This document shows positions 53,402 to 64,000 of a stretch of 64,000 nt of DNA, one piece after another. The stretch is from Neofusicoccum parvum (lineage: Eukaryota; Ascomycota; Dothideomycetes; Botryosphaeriales; Botryosphaeriaceae), in assembly GCA_020912385.1 (NCBI GenBank), contig CP087213.1:1-64000 (forward strand), read 5' to 3'. The notes under the pieces were generated by a model. It was given only the letters and a program-made list of their open reading frames with translations, had not been told where the DNA came from and did no database searches. A program made the translations under genes and the position numbers. Numbering within the stretch: the stretch's first letter is position 1; each line of letters begins with the position of its first letter.

Positions 53402-53861
53402 GCTGCTTATGATGCAGGACGGGATAACGATCCGCAACGCTGAATTGTGACAGCTTTCGGCTCCATCCGCCAGATTTTGGACAAGTATGCGACAGCTCGG
53501 TGGTAACCCAATCACGTTGAAAACACGGATCCCGTAGATAGCGAATGCAACTCCTTGCGTGTGAAGAACAGCAGCTGCAGCAGTAGCGCCTCCCCCTCAT
53601 TGGCTCGGAACGGAGGTTCATTCAGACACAGCCGGCGAACCACGATTCTGGCATGCCGAGACGGCTTCGACATCCAAGCGAAAGGAGTCGGATGCTCCCC
53701 GAGGAATGATGCTCGTGGGAAATGTTGGAAATCGAATTGTTCATTCTAGCGCCTCCACCCGTCGCAATTTGAACCACATTCCGCCACAACGCACATCACT
53801 TATGAGTTGCCGACTGTTCCGTATTCCATTCTGAGCGACATCCTCTGAGTCCTTGCCAGTC
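53402..53861. other. Intergenic, no gene seen
   Basis: Short ORFs only, between the acetyltransferase and the secreted Ser/Thr-rich protein. Confidence 0.4.
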
Positions 53862-56800
53862 ATGCTTTGGGCCTCTTTCGTGTGTGCTGCAGTAGCACCG
53901 TTGGCCTTGGCCCAGGTCGCCCAGCCTCGTTTGGTCGTCGAGATTTGGGTCGCCCCTACCGTCTTTCTACAACCTGTCCTCGTTCAAACATTCATTCCTG
54001 AAAACACCCTTCTTACCGTCGGACTTCAGGCTTCAGTGACAGTCACCAACGCACCGACATTTCTTGAGACCCTGCTTACTGCAACGACATTGATTGTGCA
54101 GACCTCCACACGAACTGTCACCGCAGAACAACTTAGTACAACTGCATCTTTGTCGGCGACAAGCACGGTCCTGGGACAAATTAGCTCGCCGGCCGTGTCC
54201 AGTACACCTACAAGTGGATTTTTCGCATTCACGACACCGAGTTCTACGGCCATCAACCCGTCGGGGACCACCGAGTCTTCCGTTATTACCCCTATTTCGT
54301 CTACACTTCCCACGAGTTCATTCAATCTTGCTTCGTTTACGAGCCTTGGAGTTTCGTACCAGTCGTCGGACTCATTAACACCTTCACCTTCCATTAGCTC
54401 TATCTCTACGCCAGTGAGCCGCAGCGAATCCCTCTCTTCGTCTCAACAGTTCTACAGCAGCTCCGAGGCGTTTCTGGATCTGTCTTCCCTTTTGAGCACC
54501 CAGAATACTCTGCAATTAGTTTCTTCCTCTTCATATGGGACAAGCCTCTCCTCCATTGTTTCAAGTTTGGGAATCTCCTACACAGGTGGACCAAGCGAAG
54601 GGTCTATCACTCAAGCATCGCTCGGAATCTCCAGCACTGCAATCAGCTCCAGCGAGTTTGGCCCGACCCTTACCTCCCCAGAATTGGCCTCAACATCCAC
54701 CAATGGATTATCCACCTACCTTGATCAAGCTTCGGGCACGCCGCCAGCGTCCAGTAGCTCAAGGTCCTCCCCAAGCTCGTTGCTGTTTTCATTCGTAGAG
54801 TCCGTCACATTTGTATCTTCGGCGTTGCCCAGCATTTCAGTAATACCAAGTCCGGGAAACTCTGCTTTCACTTCGTCAGAACTGCTCCCTCTTTCCTTCA
54901 GCAGTTCAACCGGATTACCGGATATATTTTCTGCCAGCTTTGCAGGGAGCAGCGTTGCTCCAGCTTCCTCTCTCTTATCGGATGTCCTGAGCCGAGAAAG
55001 CACGGAGAGCGATCCATTTGGACAGATTTCTTCAACTGGCGGTCTCTCTAGTGGCTTTCCATCTGGAGGTCTTCCAGCAGAGAGTTTTGCTTCTCTTTCA
55101 AGCGGTCCTGGAAGCAGTCAATCTACTATTGGCCCGTCTTCTAGTCGGTTTACAATCTCAGCTCCTACTATATCGTCTCAGGGGCCAGCCCCAAATGGAA
55201 CTCCTTCCAGCTCAAGTACATTCGCGTCTTTCACGGAACCGCAGCCCTCGACATATTCCGGATCAGTGATTACACTGGGAAGTTTCAGCATCCCTGGCTT
55301 TTCAATTGAAATTACACCAAGTTTCATCTCAACTACATCGATTGCATATATTTCCGAATCAACAACGGCCTTGGAGTCTTCTATCGGGCCTTCGAGCTTT
55401 CCCAGTGCACCCAGTTCGGGACAAGTCACGGAAGTTGAGTCAAGCGACATCCTGCCCAGTCCTTCAATCTTCGATCTACAAAGCTCAAATGGATTTCCAA
55501 CCCCCCCTCAAATCACGGCTACAGTATCAATCTCTAGCTACAGTGAGCTCCTGTCTTCCACCTTATCAAGCTACGAAGGTTCCAGTGCGGTGGTTGGGCT
55601 TTTGTCTGGTTTCTCAAGCCTGTTTGGGGATCAGTCCTTTGGCATTACTTCAACGTCATTTGGGGAATTACCGCAAGAATCTATCAGCGAAATCTCCGCA
55701 CAGACACCCTCATCCGCGGCTGTGGAACCATCAATATCTATTACGCTCTCTACAGAATTCCCCACCTTGCCACAAGATTCAAGTATGGAGCCCTCGAGAT
55801 TAACAGAGACACCACAATTCTCACAGTCCTCAAATTCTATGCTGCCACCAATCGTGGGCCAAGCCTCCTCCATCGAGACGTCCAGCAGTTCAGACAGTAC
55901 CCTTTTCCAAATTTCGCTATCGATCTTCTCCGACCTCCTAGCCTCGAGCTTTCCGGTGTTTACCTCCACTACTGTTTCGACAAGCGCTGAGACGACTGAA
56001 ACGGTACTTTCAAGTTTCCAACCGCTCACTTCTGATTTGATATCAGATCAAACTCAGCCAACACCGAGCAACACAGTCATTATCAGCCTAGATGCGTCAT
56101 TCGTTTCAGTATTATCGTCAGAGTCTCTCAACACTGTGCCTTCAGGACCAACTTTCACTTTCCCCTCTCCTGTAGATACTCCGAGTTTCACTGAGACTGA
56201 GATTCCAAGCTTTACTGATGTTCTGGGCTTCACTCAGACTGCGGGAGTCACTGAGACTTCGGACTTCACCGATTTTCCACACTTTACTGAAAGTCCAAGC
56301 TTTTCACAGATCCTAAGCTTTACTGAGCCCTCGATTTTCACCGAGGTTCCAAGAATTACTGAGCCCTCAGTCTTTACTGAGGTTCCAAGCTTAACTAATG
56401 TTCTGGGCTTCACTGAGACTCCGGGAGTTACAGAGACTTTGGAATTCACCGAAGCTCCCCAATTTACTGAAAGTCCAAGCTTTCCACAGACACCAAGCTT
56501 TACTGAGCCGTCAATTTTCACCGGGGTTTCAAGCTCTATTGAGCCCTCATTTTTCACCGAGGCTCCAGGCTTGATTGGAACGTCAACATCGACTGAGACT
56601 CCAGCCTTGATTGAGACTCCGGCATTGACTGAGATCCCGAGCCTCATTGGTACTCCAAGTTTCTCCAATATTCCAAGCTTCACTGAAGCACCAAGCTTCA
56701 TAGACACTCTAAGTCTTCCTAACACGTTAAGCATTCCTGAAACTCTGAGCGTTGCTGAGACTCCGAGCTTCAGTGAGATTCCGAGCTTCATTGAGACTCC

Positions 56801-59107
56801 GAGCTTCGCTGAGACTCCGAACTTCATTGAGACTACAAACGCCGCCGAGACTCCGAGCTTCATTGAGACTACAAGCTTCTTTGGGATCTCAACCCTCATT
56901 GGCACTCCAAGCCTCACTTATGCCTCAAGTATCGCCGAGACTCCAAGCTTCATCGATACTCCAAGCTTCTTCTCCGATATCACAAGCTCAACTTTAAGCC
57001 AGGAAAATTCCCCTACCACACTAAGCATTCAGGCGACACCTTCCGATCTTTTTTCAACTCTTCAGGCACCAGCTTCAGACCTGTTTTCTACAGTGACCTT
57101 GCCCGGAGATCTACCGACGTCCACGGAAGCTTTCAGTTCATTCCTCACCTCTGTAGAGGTTACTCCTATCTACACTTCGTCATTGAACATCAATCCTTCT
57201 AGCAATATTGCTGCAACTTTTGAGGGAATTTCGGACTTCTCGGCATCGTTTTCAGAGCTATTTCTAACAAATCCTCCATCAACACTACTTGTACAACCTT
57301 CCAGTTCAATCGAAGCCTTCAGCCTGACGGAGCCAATTCAGCCTTCGTTTACGGAAATTCCATACTCAAGTTCTCTGGCGTTGCCTCTTTCTTCCATCAC
57401 ATCGCCAGGTGTTTTGGAGTCCCCAACCATCCAAACTTCTATTTCTGATCCTTTCTCGCCACCCACTGGGCTTTTCCCATTCTCCGGAGAATCACCCACC
57501 TCGTCCAGCTTGACGAGCTCTGTCCAACCCTTGAACTCTCCGTCAGGGCCTCCCTCATTTAGCAGTCTCATTGGGCTTCCTGAGCCTCCGACCACCCAGC
57601 CAATCACCCCTGGACCGCTCTCATTAACGACTGAGCTTTTCCCTTTCCCTGAGACGGTACCATCCATCGAGACTCCACAGAGTCCCGTGCAGCCCAGCCC
57701 ATCTGAGCTACCCAACTTTTCGACGGACAACCCACCCTTCCCAAGTTCACCGCCAGCATCTACTGCATACACGTCAGTATTGAGCATTGTGACGCCAAGC
57801 GCAGCCGTCTCGGACCTCTTCAGCTCACCTTCATTGGCATCGGAGCCCTTCTCGACACTCTTGTCGCTTTCACTATCCGCGCTACTGCCGGTCGTCACAG
57901 ACCTCTTCAGCCAAGGGATATCCACACTCTTGACATCTCCCACTCCGGGACTGGCATCCTCCTCTGTGACATACACTGCACCATTGATAGGGGCCACAGA
58001 TCTCTTCAGCCAAGAGATCTCCACGCTCTCGACATATCCCTCACCATCATCGCAAGCTCCTTCATTCACCGTGCCACCACCGGAGTCCTCCACTGTGACA
58101 TTTACTACACTGCCGATAGTGGTGACGGATCTCTTCAGCCTGGATATCCCAACACTCTCGACATTTCTCCTACCGTCTTCGGAGCCCTCTACTGAGATCG
58201 TAAGTACCGGCCGCCTCTGACCGAGATTGCCCCATGACCCGCGCATGGTCCCGCCGTCAGCTGACCCGAAGACAGTCACCGTCTGCACCGTCGATATCAT
58301 CATCCGATATCTTCCCAACACCCGACCCCACTCAGGACGACTTCGACGACATCCCAGCGCCGTCGTTCACCGACATCGACCTCGCGGAAACCAGCCCCCC
58401 GGAAGCGGCGCAGACCTGCGTCGTCGACCCGAACAACGAGGACCAGACCTTCGTAAGCCCGCTCGACACCCCGTCCGGCGGAACTGATATACTGACAAGA
58501 AGCGCGTCCGCAGAACCTCGTCACCCAAGGCGGCGACTTCGTCTACTCGCTCGTCGACCACCTCGGCACGCTGGCCTCCAACCTCGTCGACCCCGTGCTC
58601 GGGCCTCTGCTCGGGCAGCAGCCGCCGACGTCCTTCCACTTCCTGCAGAACCCCATCGGCTTCCCATACGTCGAGTCCTTCGACCTCGTCACCGACGGGC
58701 CCAACGGCCCGCAGTTCGTCGCCGTCGGGTTCGACGGCTCCTTCACGCTCGTCGACCACTCCACCGGCCCGTTCCCGCAGGACCTGGTCGGCGAGGGCTT
58801 CGTCACCACGTCCGTCTTCACCGTCGACTGCGACGGCTTCGTGCTGGTCTACACGCAGCCGCCGCTGATCGACGTGCTCGACCCGACGTACCCGTGGGAG
58901 GTGGTCGGCGACACGACGACGATCCAGGGATCGGGCAACAGAAACGCCATGATCAAGGTCTTGCTGAATACACCGAACCCTGTTCCACCGGATAAGAGAC
59001 GCCGCGATGCTCTTCTGGGTGGAAATCGGCAGGCCGGGGCACCGTATCGACTACCCGCCGGTCTGGGTCGCCTTCGTCAAGCACGACGCCCACCGCGCAG
59101 TCAGTAG
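53862..59107 (+). CDS. Giant secreted Ser/Thr-rich repeat protein (adhesin- or cell-wall-like)
   Basis: The signal peptide MLWASFVCAAVAPLALAQ starts at ATG 53862; an in-frame TTG three codons earlier is ignored. Exon 1 (to 58199) encodes about 1,450 residues dominated by Ser, Thr, Pro, Phe and Gly, with dense O-glycosylation potential. Residues from about 56,170 to 56,990 form a tandem array of T-E-x-P-S-F units (for example ETPSFIETPSFAETPNF). Introns 58200-58260 and 58453-58513 join it to a compact C-terminal domain (TQGGDFVYSLVDHLGTLASN, FPYVESFDLVTDGPNGPQF, FVTTSVFTVDCDGFVLVYTQ). That part is Gly/Asp/Val-rich and ordered-looking. The 3' end is uncertain: another frame (MLFWVEIGRPGHRIDYPPVW) also looks protein-like to about 59,465. 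Surface adhesion or wall function is an inference from composition. Confidence 0.7.
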
Positions 59108-59598
59108 TGCTTGCGGTCCTGTTGGCGATTCAGAACTGTGTTGGCCGATTGAAACAATTGATGAGAAGGTGGACTTGATGGCTGCAATGAGAGGTTCAGA
59201 TGATGCATGGAGAGTAGATACGGATGCTTTTGCGGCAAATTCAAGGGAAAAAGGCTTTTCCAGCCTGGATCCACCGAGGTTCCGTCCCCTAATCAGATAC
59301 GCCGACCTGACCAGGAGTGAGCCAAACAGCAGTGCAGGCTGTGGAAGACCCGTGAGTTTATACTGCGAGCAGTTACACGAGGCTAACTTTGCCTGCAGCC
59401 TCGGAGCAGCTGAGTGCAAGAGTGGATACGTTGTATTTCCTAGTGTGAATTTCAAGGAGCACTGAGGGATTCATTAGTGTAATAAGAGTTTTGAGGACAT
59501 GACATGATTTCGGCTTGTTTGCAGTTAGAGGGTATTGATAATGATAATAAGTTTTGTTCATGGGCTATTGAACTTGAAAATATTGGATTCAGACTGAT

Positions 59599-61365
59599 CT
59601 ATATGTCTTCTTCAAACTGTCTGACTAGGAGACCTTCTTGCTGAAGGTGGTCTTTCACTTGCTTCACAGTGTACTCGCCGCGGTGGAACTGCGTTCAGAT
59701 CAGCTGAGTGGCTCGGATATTACAGAAGAAGGGAGACTCTTACCATTCCCGCTCCCAGCGCGGCATCAGTCGGCGTCTTCTCAAAAACTTCGGCGAAGTG
59801 CCCAGGATTGCCGGCGCCACTGCTGGAAATAACAGGAATCTTGACAGAGGCCTTGACATCGTTGATCAGCTCAAGGTCGAAGCCGCTGTTGGTGCCGTCC
59901 TTGTCGATGCAGTTGAGAAGGATCTCGCCACAGCCCATGGCCTCGACTGCCTGCACGAGTTGCCGGACGTCGAAATCCCGGGTTTCACGGCCGCCCTTGA
60001 TGGTGCACTGGTACCAGCAGTACTCCTCCCCGTTGGGGCCGGGGAAGGCAGTCTTGATGGTGTGGTGGGAGGTCTCGGACGGTGAAGCGACATACTTGCG
60101 CTTCGGATCAACGCTGACGACCACGGCCTGGTTTCCATAGGCGGCGGAGATGGTCTCGATGGCCGTGTTGCCCAGCAGCGTCTTGCCACGAGCGTAGTAC
60201 TCTTCAGCGGCCGTGACGGCATCCGAGCCTATGCTCACCTTGTCTGCACCAGATTTGAAGTATAACGAGGCAACGTCCAGGGCGGAGAACTTGGTGCCAT
60301 CAGTATCGACGGTGTCGCGGATGCCACCGCCGATAGTCAGCGGCACAAAGACGGTCTCGGAGGTGCGGCGGAGGATCTCGAGCATGGGCAGGTCGGCGAC
60401 AGGGCAGTTCCGGAACGAGGTGATGTTCAGGAAGGTGACCTCGTCAGCGCCCTGCTCGTAGTACTTGCGGGCCATGTCGACGGGCTTGCCCAGGTTGCGA
60501 ACAGCGCCGCCAGCACTGACGCCATCCTTCTCCCTTACGTCGTACTGGTCGCCCTTGGTGACGACCAGGTCTCCGTTGTCGTTGGTGCGCACGTCCAAGC
60601 AGGCAATGACACGGCGGGTCAAGCCTTCTCTCGATGCGGCAGCAGAGGGAGCCTCGGGCAGCTTGGTGACCTTCTGGGCGCTGCAGAAAGCCTTGAGCAC
60701 GCGCAGACCGGCAGCACCGCTCTTCTCCGGGTGGAACTGGGTCAGCAGGACGTTGTCCTTGGCCAAGGCGCCGACAAAGTCCTCATTGCCATAGCGGGCA
60801 GTGGCAACCGTCCAGCCTTGGCTCTCCAGCTCGCCCGGCTTGTAGGGCAGGGCGTACGAGTGGACGTAGTAGTACTTGCTGTCCGGGCGCAGGCCGTAGA
60901 CGCTCTCGCCGGTGACGCTGCCCTGCCGCGACGTGTTCGCCGAGTTCCAGCCAATGTGCGGCACGCTCTTGTCCCTGTCGTCGAAGCGGCGCAGACGGCC
61001 CTTGATTATGCCAAAGCCGGGGACGGAGTCGCTCTCTTCGGAGCCGTCGAGCAAGGCCTGCAGGCCGACGCAGATGCCCATGAACGGCTTGCCCTGCTGG
61101 ATGTGCTGGCGGATGGGCTCGACGTAGCCGGCGCTCGCGCATTGGGACAGGCAGTGGCCAAAGTGGCCGACGCCGGGCAGGATCAGAGTCTAGGCCTATC
61201 AGCACATGAGCAGCTGCAGCGGCGCGGGAGCGGGCGACGCACCTCAGCTTTGGGCACATCCTGCGGCGAGCGGATCCATTCGACGGTGTAGCCAACCTTC
61301 TCGATGGCATTGACGAGTGACCGGATGTTGCCGGCCACGTAGTCGAGCAGGTGAACGGTGGGCAT
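59599..61365 (-). CDS. HIS7: Imidazole glycerol phosphate synthase hisHF (bifunctional)
   Basis: Exons 61365-61243, 61189-59744 and 59688-59599 give exactly 552 residues, the size of yeast His7. The N-terminal glutamine amidotransferase begins [20 protein letters not shown] and has GVGHFGHCL, the nucleophile loop MGICVGLQ (Cys81) and the QFHPEKSG His-Glu pair. The C-terminal cyclase barrel has [62 protein letters not shown] and [12 protein letters not shown]. The enzyme makes imidazole glycerol phosphate and AICAR from PRFAR and glutamine, step five of histidine synthesis, in the cytosol. An in-frame GTG upstream is ignored because MPTVHLLDY is the conserved start. A TGACTCA site lies 26 bp upstream. 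Confidence 0.96.
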
Positions 61366-61390
61366 GGCGGGCGGTGGTGTTGTAGAGGCC

Positions 61391-61397
61391 TGACTCA
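61391..61397. promoter_or_regulatory. TGACTCA, Gcn4/CPC1-type binding site
   Basis: A perfect 7-bp TGACTCA 26 bp before the HIS7 start, with a second near-match TGACTCC at 61490-61496. In fungi CPC1/CpcA/Gcn4 binds TGASTCA to raise amino-acid biosynthesis genes, and HIS7 is a classic target. The short distance to the ATG means the first site may lie in the leader; use is inferred. Confidence 0.6.
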
Positions 61398-61781
61398 CGG
61401 AGACGGAGGGGCAGCAGAGAAGAAGCGCGTCACTTTTTTGGCGCCGCGCTTATCGATAAGGAACTTGCTGTGGATACACGCCCTACGACTGACTCCCACG
61501 CTCCGCCTCGTCAACCCGCCCCCATCGCTGCCCAGCATCCGCACTCGCCGCGCCGTGCCACTATCGCTGTCTTGCTTCACGTGCTGCCCAGGTCAACTCA
61601 TCCAAGATCACTGGCAACATTTACCGCCCAAATTCTGGAGTGGAAAGTGCAGTGGGATATGCTGACAACGGAGAAATAGGAAGTGTTATATTGGGGACGG
61701 ACCTCCAATCCTGTCATGGACGCGGAGATATCCTTTCTCTATCTAATTCCGTCTTCTCACTTGGCCAATACGCACGCCATG
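61398..61781. other. Intergenic between HIS7 and CHL1
   Basis: The stretch holds the HIS7 promoter side and the 3' flank of CHL1; both genes run on the minus strand. No separate gene is supported. Confidence 0.5.
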
Positions 61782-64000
61782 CTATCCCTCCTTCTTCCCC
61801 TCAAAGAACTCCACCAACCCCCTCCTCACCCCCTCCACACCCTCGCCCTTCCTCAAACTCGCCCTGATCCACCCCGGCAACTTCGCCCTGATCCTCTCGC
61901 CCTCGTACCTCCGATCCAGCAGCAGGATGCTCGCATAGTCGCCGCGATGCCTGATGGCCCTGCCCACGCACTGATTCACCGCGCGCATGCACGCGTTCTC
62001 GTAGAAGTCGGTGGCGGCGTCCCTGCTCCCGCCCGCCCTGCGCGCCACGTGCGCCAGCCGGGCCCTCCACTCGGCCGAGCGCGCGTTCGGGAACGGCAGC
62101 CCGACCACCGCGACGCCGCGGCCCAGCCCGTCGGCGAAGTTGATGCCCTCGGACAGCGAGCCGCCGACCACGGCGAGCAGCAGCGCCCCGCGCCCGCCGC
62201 CTGCCGCCACCGCCGCCCCGTACGCCGACAGCACCGAGTCGGCCGCCGCCGCGCCTGCGCCCTTGGCCTCGTGGAACACGGGCTTCGCGGCCGCGAGCGC
62301 GTCGTACGTGCTCTTGGCCTGTTGTCCCGGCCCCGCGGCCCGGCGCCACACCTCGATGCACCGGTCCAGGTAGGCGTAGCTGGGGAAGAAGACGACCACG
62401 CCGTCCGGGATGCTGGAGATGAACGATAGAATTGCGGAGCCGAGGTCTGTGATCGTTGCTTCGGTGTTGCGCTTTTCGAAGGTGAAGTCGAAGGGCGCGC
62501 CGCTGGGGCCGGTCGTCACCGGCCAGGCGAGCAGGTTGGAGGGCGGGATCACGTGGCCGCAGGATACGGTCATGATGCGGGAGGGCGGGAGGTAGGAGAG
62601 GAGATGTTGGGAGTAGTCGCTCATCTGCATGGTTGGTCAGTGGTGCTCGACGAAGTAGAAGCAGGCATGCTTACAGGAGACATGGTTCCGCCGGCAAGAA
62701 TCACAGCACGGGCATCCTCCACGATTTCTCGGAAATGGTGAGTTGGGTCCAGGAGCATGTACTTCAGGCACAAGCCTAGATCCTCATCGTTCTTGGCGTA
62801 GAAGAACCGGCCTTCTGCTGATGGGTTCAATAGAGCATAGAAGAAGCTCTGAATGTGCATCAAGACTGGCATTGATGACTTCGGCTCGGCCGGCCGGGCT
62901 ATACCTCGTGGGTGTTGATCCTTGGCCTTCTCTTGCTCTTCCGTGTAGACGATGTAACCATCCACCTTCCGCGCCAACTTGCTCTCGTTTAGATACCGTA
63001 GCAGCTTGTACAGGTTGATCTGGTCAACACCCTTGCCGGCCATGAGATCGCCAGCCTGCACCACGCCTTCTGCCTCTTGGGCATGAGCAGCTGTGTCTTG
63101 GAGGTATCCGATTAGCGAATCAAGAAGCCGAACCGTCTGCGCCACGTAGACTCTATTCTTTCCCTTCAGCTTATTTCGGAACTTTTGCAAGTACGTGGTC
63201 AGCTGGCTGCGGGAACGCTGGAGCTGGGAAAGGGAGACGGAGACTGAGTAGATCCCGGTGATGGCGTCCATGAGGTTGTGCGCTTCGTCGATGATGACGA
63301 TGTGGTCTTTCATGCTGATGTCGAGTGCCTCGCGGGCGGTCTTTTGTAGTAGAAGCGGATATGGTAGTGTGACAATCTGAGAGTATGATTAGTTTTGGTA
63401 ACCTGTAGCTCTTGCGGATTACCGACCTCACTGGGCTTTACTGCTGCTCGAGAAGCATAGTACGGACATATGCCGAGCTTCTTACCAATGGCTCCCAGGT
63501 CTTCAATGTCACGTATCTCAGCCAGTGCATGATCCCTGAAGTCGTTGGCAACAGGCTCCGTCTCCTTGGTGGGCAGAAAAGGGCACTTGTGGTCTGCGGC
63601 GGTCCCAGGTTTTTGGATATCCAAGCATTTCTCGTTGATCAAGGCCGTGCTTCCGAGCTTCTGTACCTTTGGGTTGATGCAGAGGTTCTTCCTGGACCCG
63701 AGTGTGAGATGCTTGAAGGCTTCCGCGATGGCAGCGTCATCGCGCTCTACTGGCCGGCGCTTGTCCGGGGGATCTGCAGGTATGGCGGGTGGCATTTTGA
63801 CGCGCTTCAGCTCTCCGGAGAACTGACTTAATTGGGAGTGAGTCCTTGAGCAGTAGAAGACTTTGAGTTCATCCACGGCTTCAGCTTCCTCGTCCTTGTC
63901 GCTTTTCCCAATGGGCATTCCCAGCTTCTTCATCAAGGCCTGAGTTTCTGCAGAGAACCCGGAGTCAGGATCCGCTCTTGCTTTCCTCTTGACTTCTCCC
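61782..64000 (-). CDS. CHL1: ATP-dependent DNA helicase CHL1/DDX11, 5' end beyond window
   Basis: Exons 64000-63427 (partial), 63376-62675 and 62624-61782. The visible protein starts inside the family's acidic linker before [17 protein letters not shown] (motif Ia). It then has the four iron-sulfur Cys ([31 protein letters not shown]). Next are [20 protein letters not shown], the DEAH box [10 protein letters not shown], and the C-terminal motor with [33 protein letters not shown] and motif [19 protein letters not shown]1 unwinds forked DNA during S phase and supports sister-chromatid cohesion in the nucleus. Introns are 50 bp each. The Walker A and start codon lie past base 64,000. Confidence 0.93.

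Noticed and set aside
56234..56917. Minus ORF with a GVSxKLGxS repeat
   Set aside because: Antisense shadow of the TExPSF tandem repeats.

Overview
This window is the left end of a chromosome of a filamentous ascomycete (Pezizomycotina, probably Sordariomycetes; the species cannot be read from the sequence). The evidence is a terminal (CCCTAA)n telomere, short 43-104 bp GT-AG introns, fungal gene families (HIS7, Zn2Cys6, MFS, GH3, AA7-like), and nonsense codons of the CpA-to-TpA type left by repeat-induced point mutation (RIP).

Region 1, about 1-9,000: telomere, degenerate telomere-like repeats, TTCTAG low-complexity DNA, then two head-to-tail copies of a telomere-linked helicase (TLH; OrsD/DUF3505-type N-terminus plus RecQ helicase). 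Both have their 3' end toward the telomere. The outer copy is only a 3' fragment. The inner copy is nearly full length (8838-3148, one frame) but has three in-frame TAG codons. The repeats between the copies look like a former chromosome end.

Region 2, about 9,000-24,300: a graveyard of mobile elements. It holds a RIP-decayed LINE (zinc knuckles, EN, RT, RNase H; 9.4-14.2 kb), an inverted RIP-decayed TLH copy (15.0-19.5 kb), two solo LTR-like insertions with AGCAG-type target duplications, a pogo-type transposase relic, a P-loop GTPase pseudogene, a second LINE 3' end and LTR debris.

Region 3, about 24,500-32,300: transition zone with an F-box-like gene, a poly-C tract, an unrecognised RIP-decayed ORF, a third TLH fragment with its conserved upstream block, a ZZ zinc-finger pseudogene, an alpha/beta hydrolase gene and an ankyrin relic.

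Region 4, about 32,300-53,400: accessory metabolic genes. A GH3 beta-xylosidase and an AA7-like FAD oxidase are divergent. They are followed by a Golgi-type membrane protein, a LaeA-like methyltransferase, a myo-inositol-type transporter divergent from a Zn2Cys6 regulator, a cytochrome P450, a divergent Rho-like GTPase, a class III CoA-transferase and a GNAT acetyltransferase. Spliced models were built by hand. Models for GH3, oxidase, membrane protein, methyltransferase, transporter, regulator, P450, Rho-like protein and HIS7 each sum to a whole number of codons.

Region 5, about 53,800-64,000: a giant Ser/Thr-rich secreted protein, then conserved housekeeping genes: HIS7 (552 residues, with a TGACTCA cross-pathway-control site just upstream) and the DNA helicase CHL1 (5' end runs off the window). 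The window therefore runs from telomere through TE-rich subtelomere and accessory genes into the conserved core.
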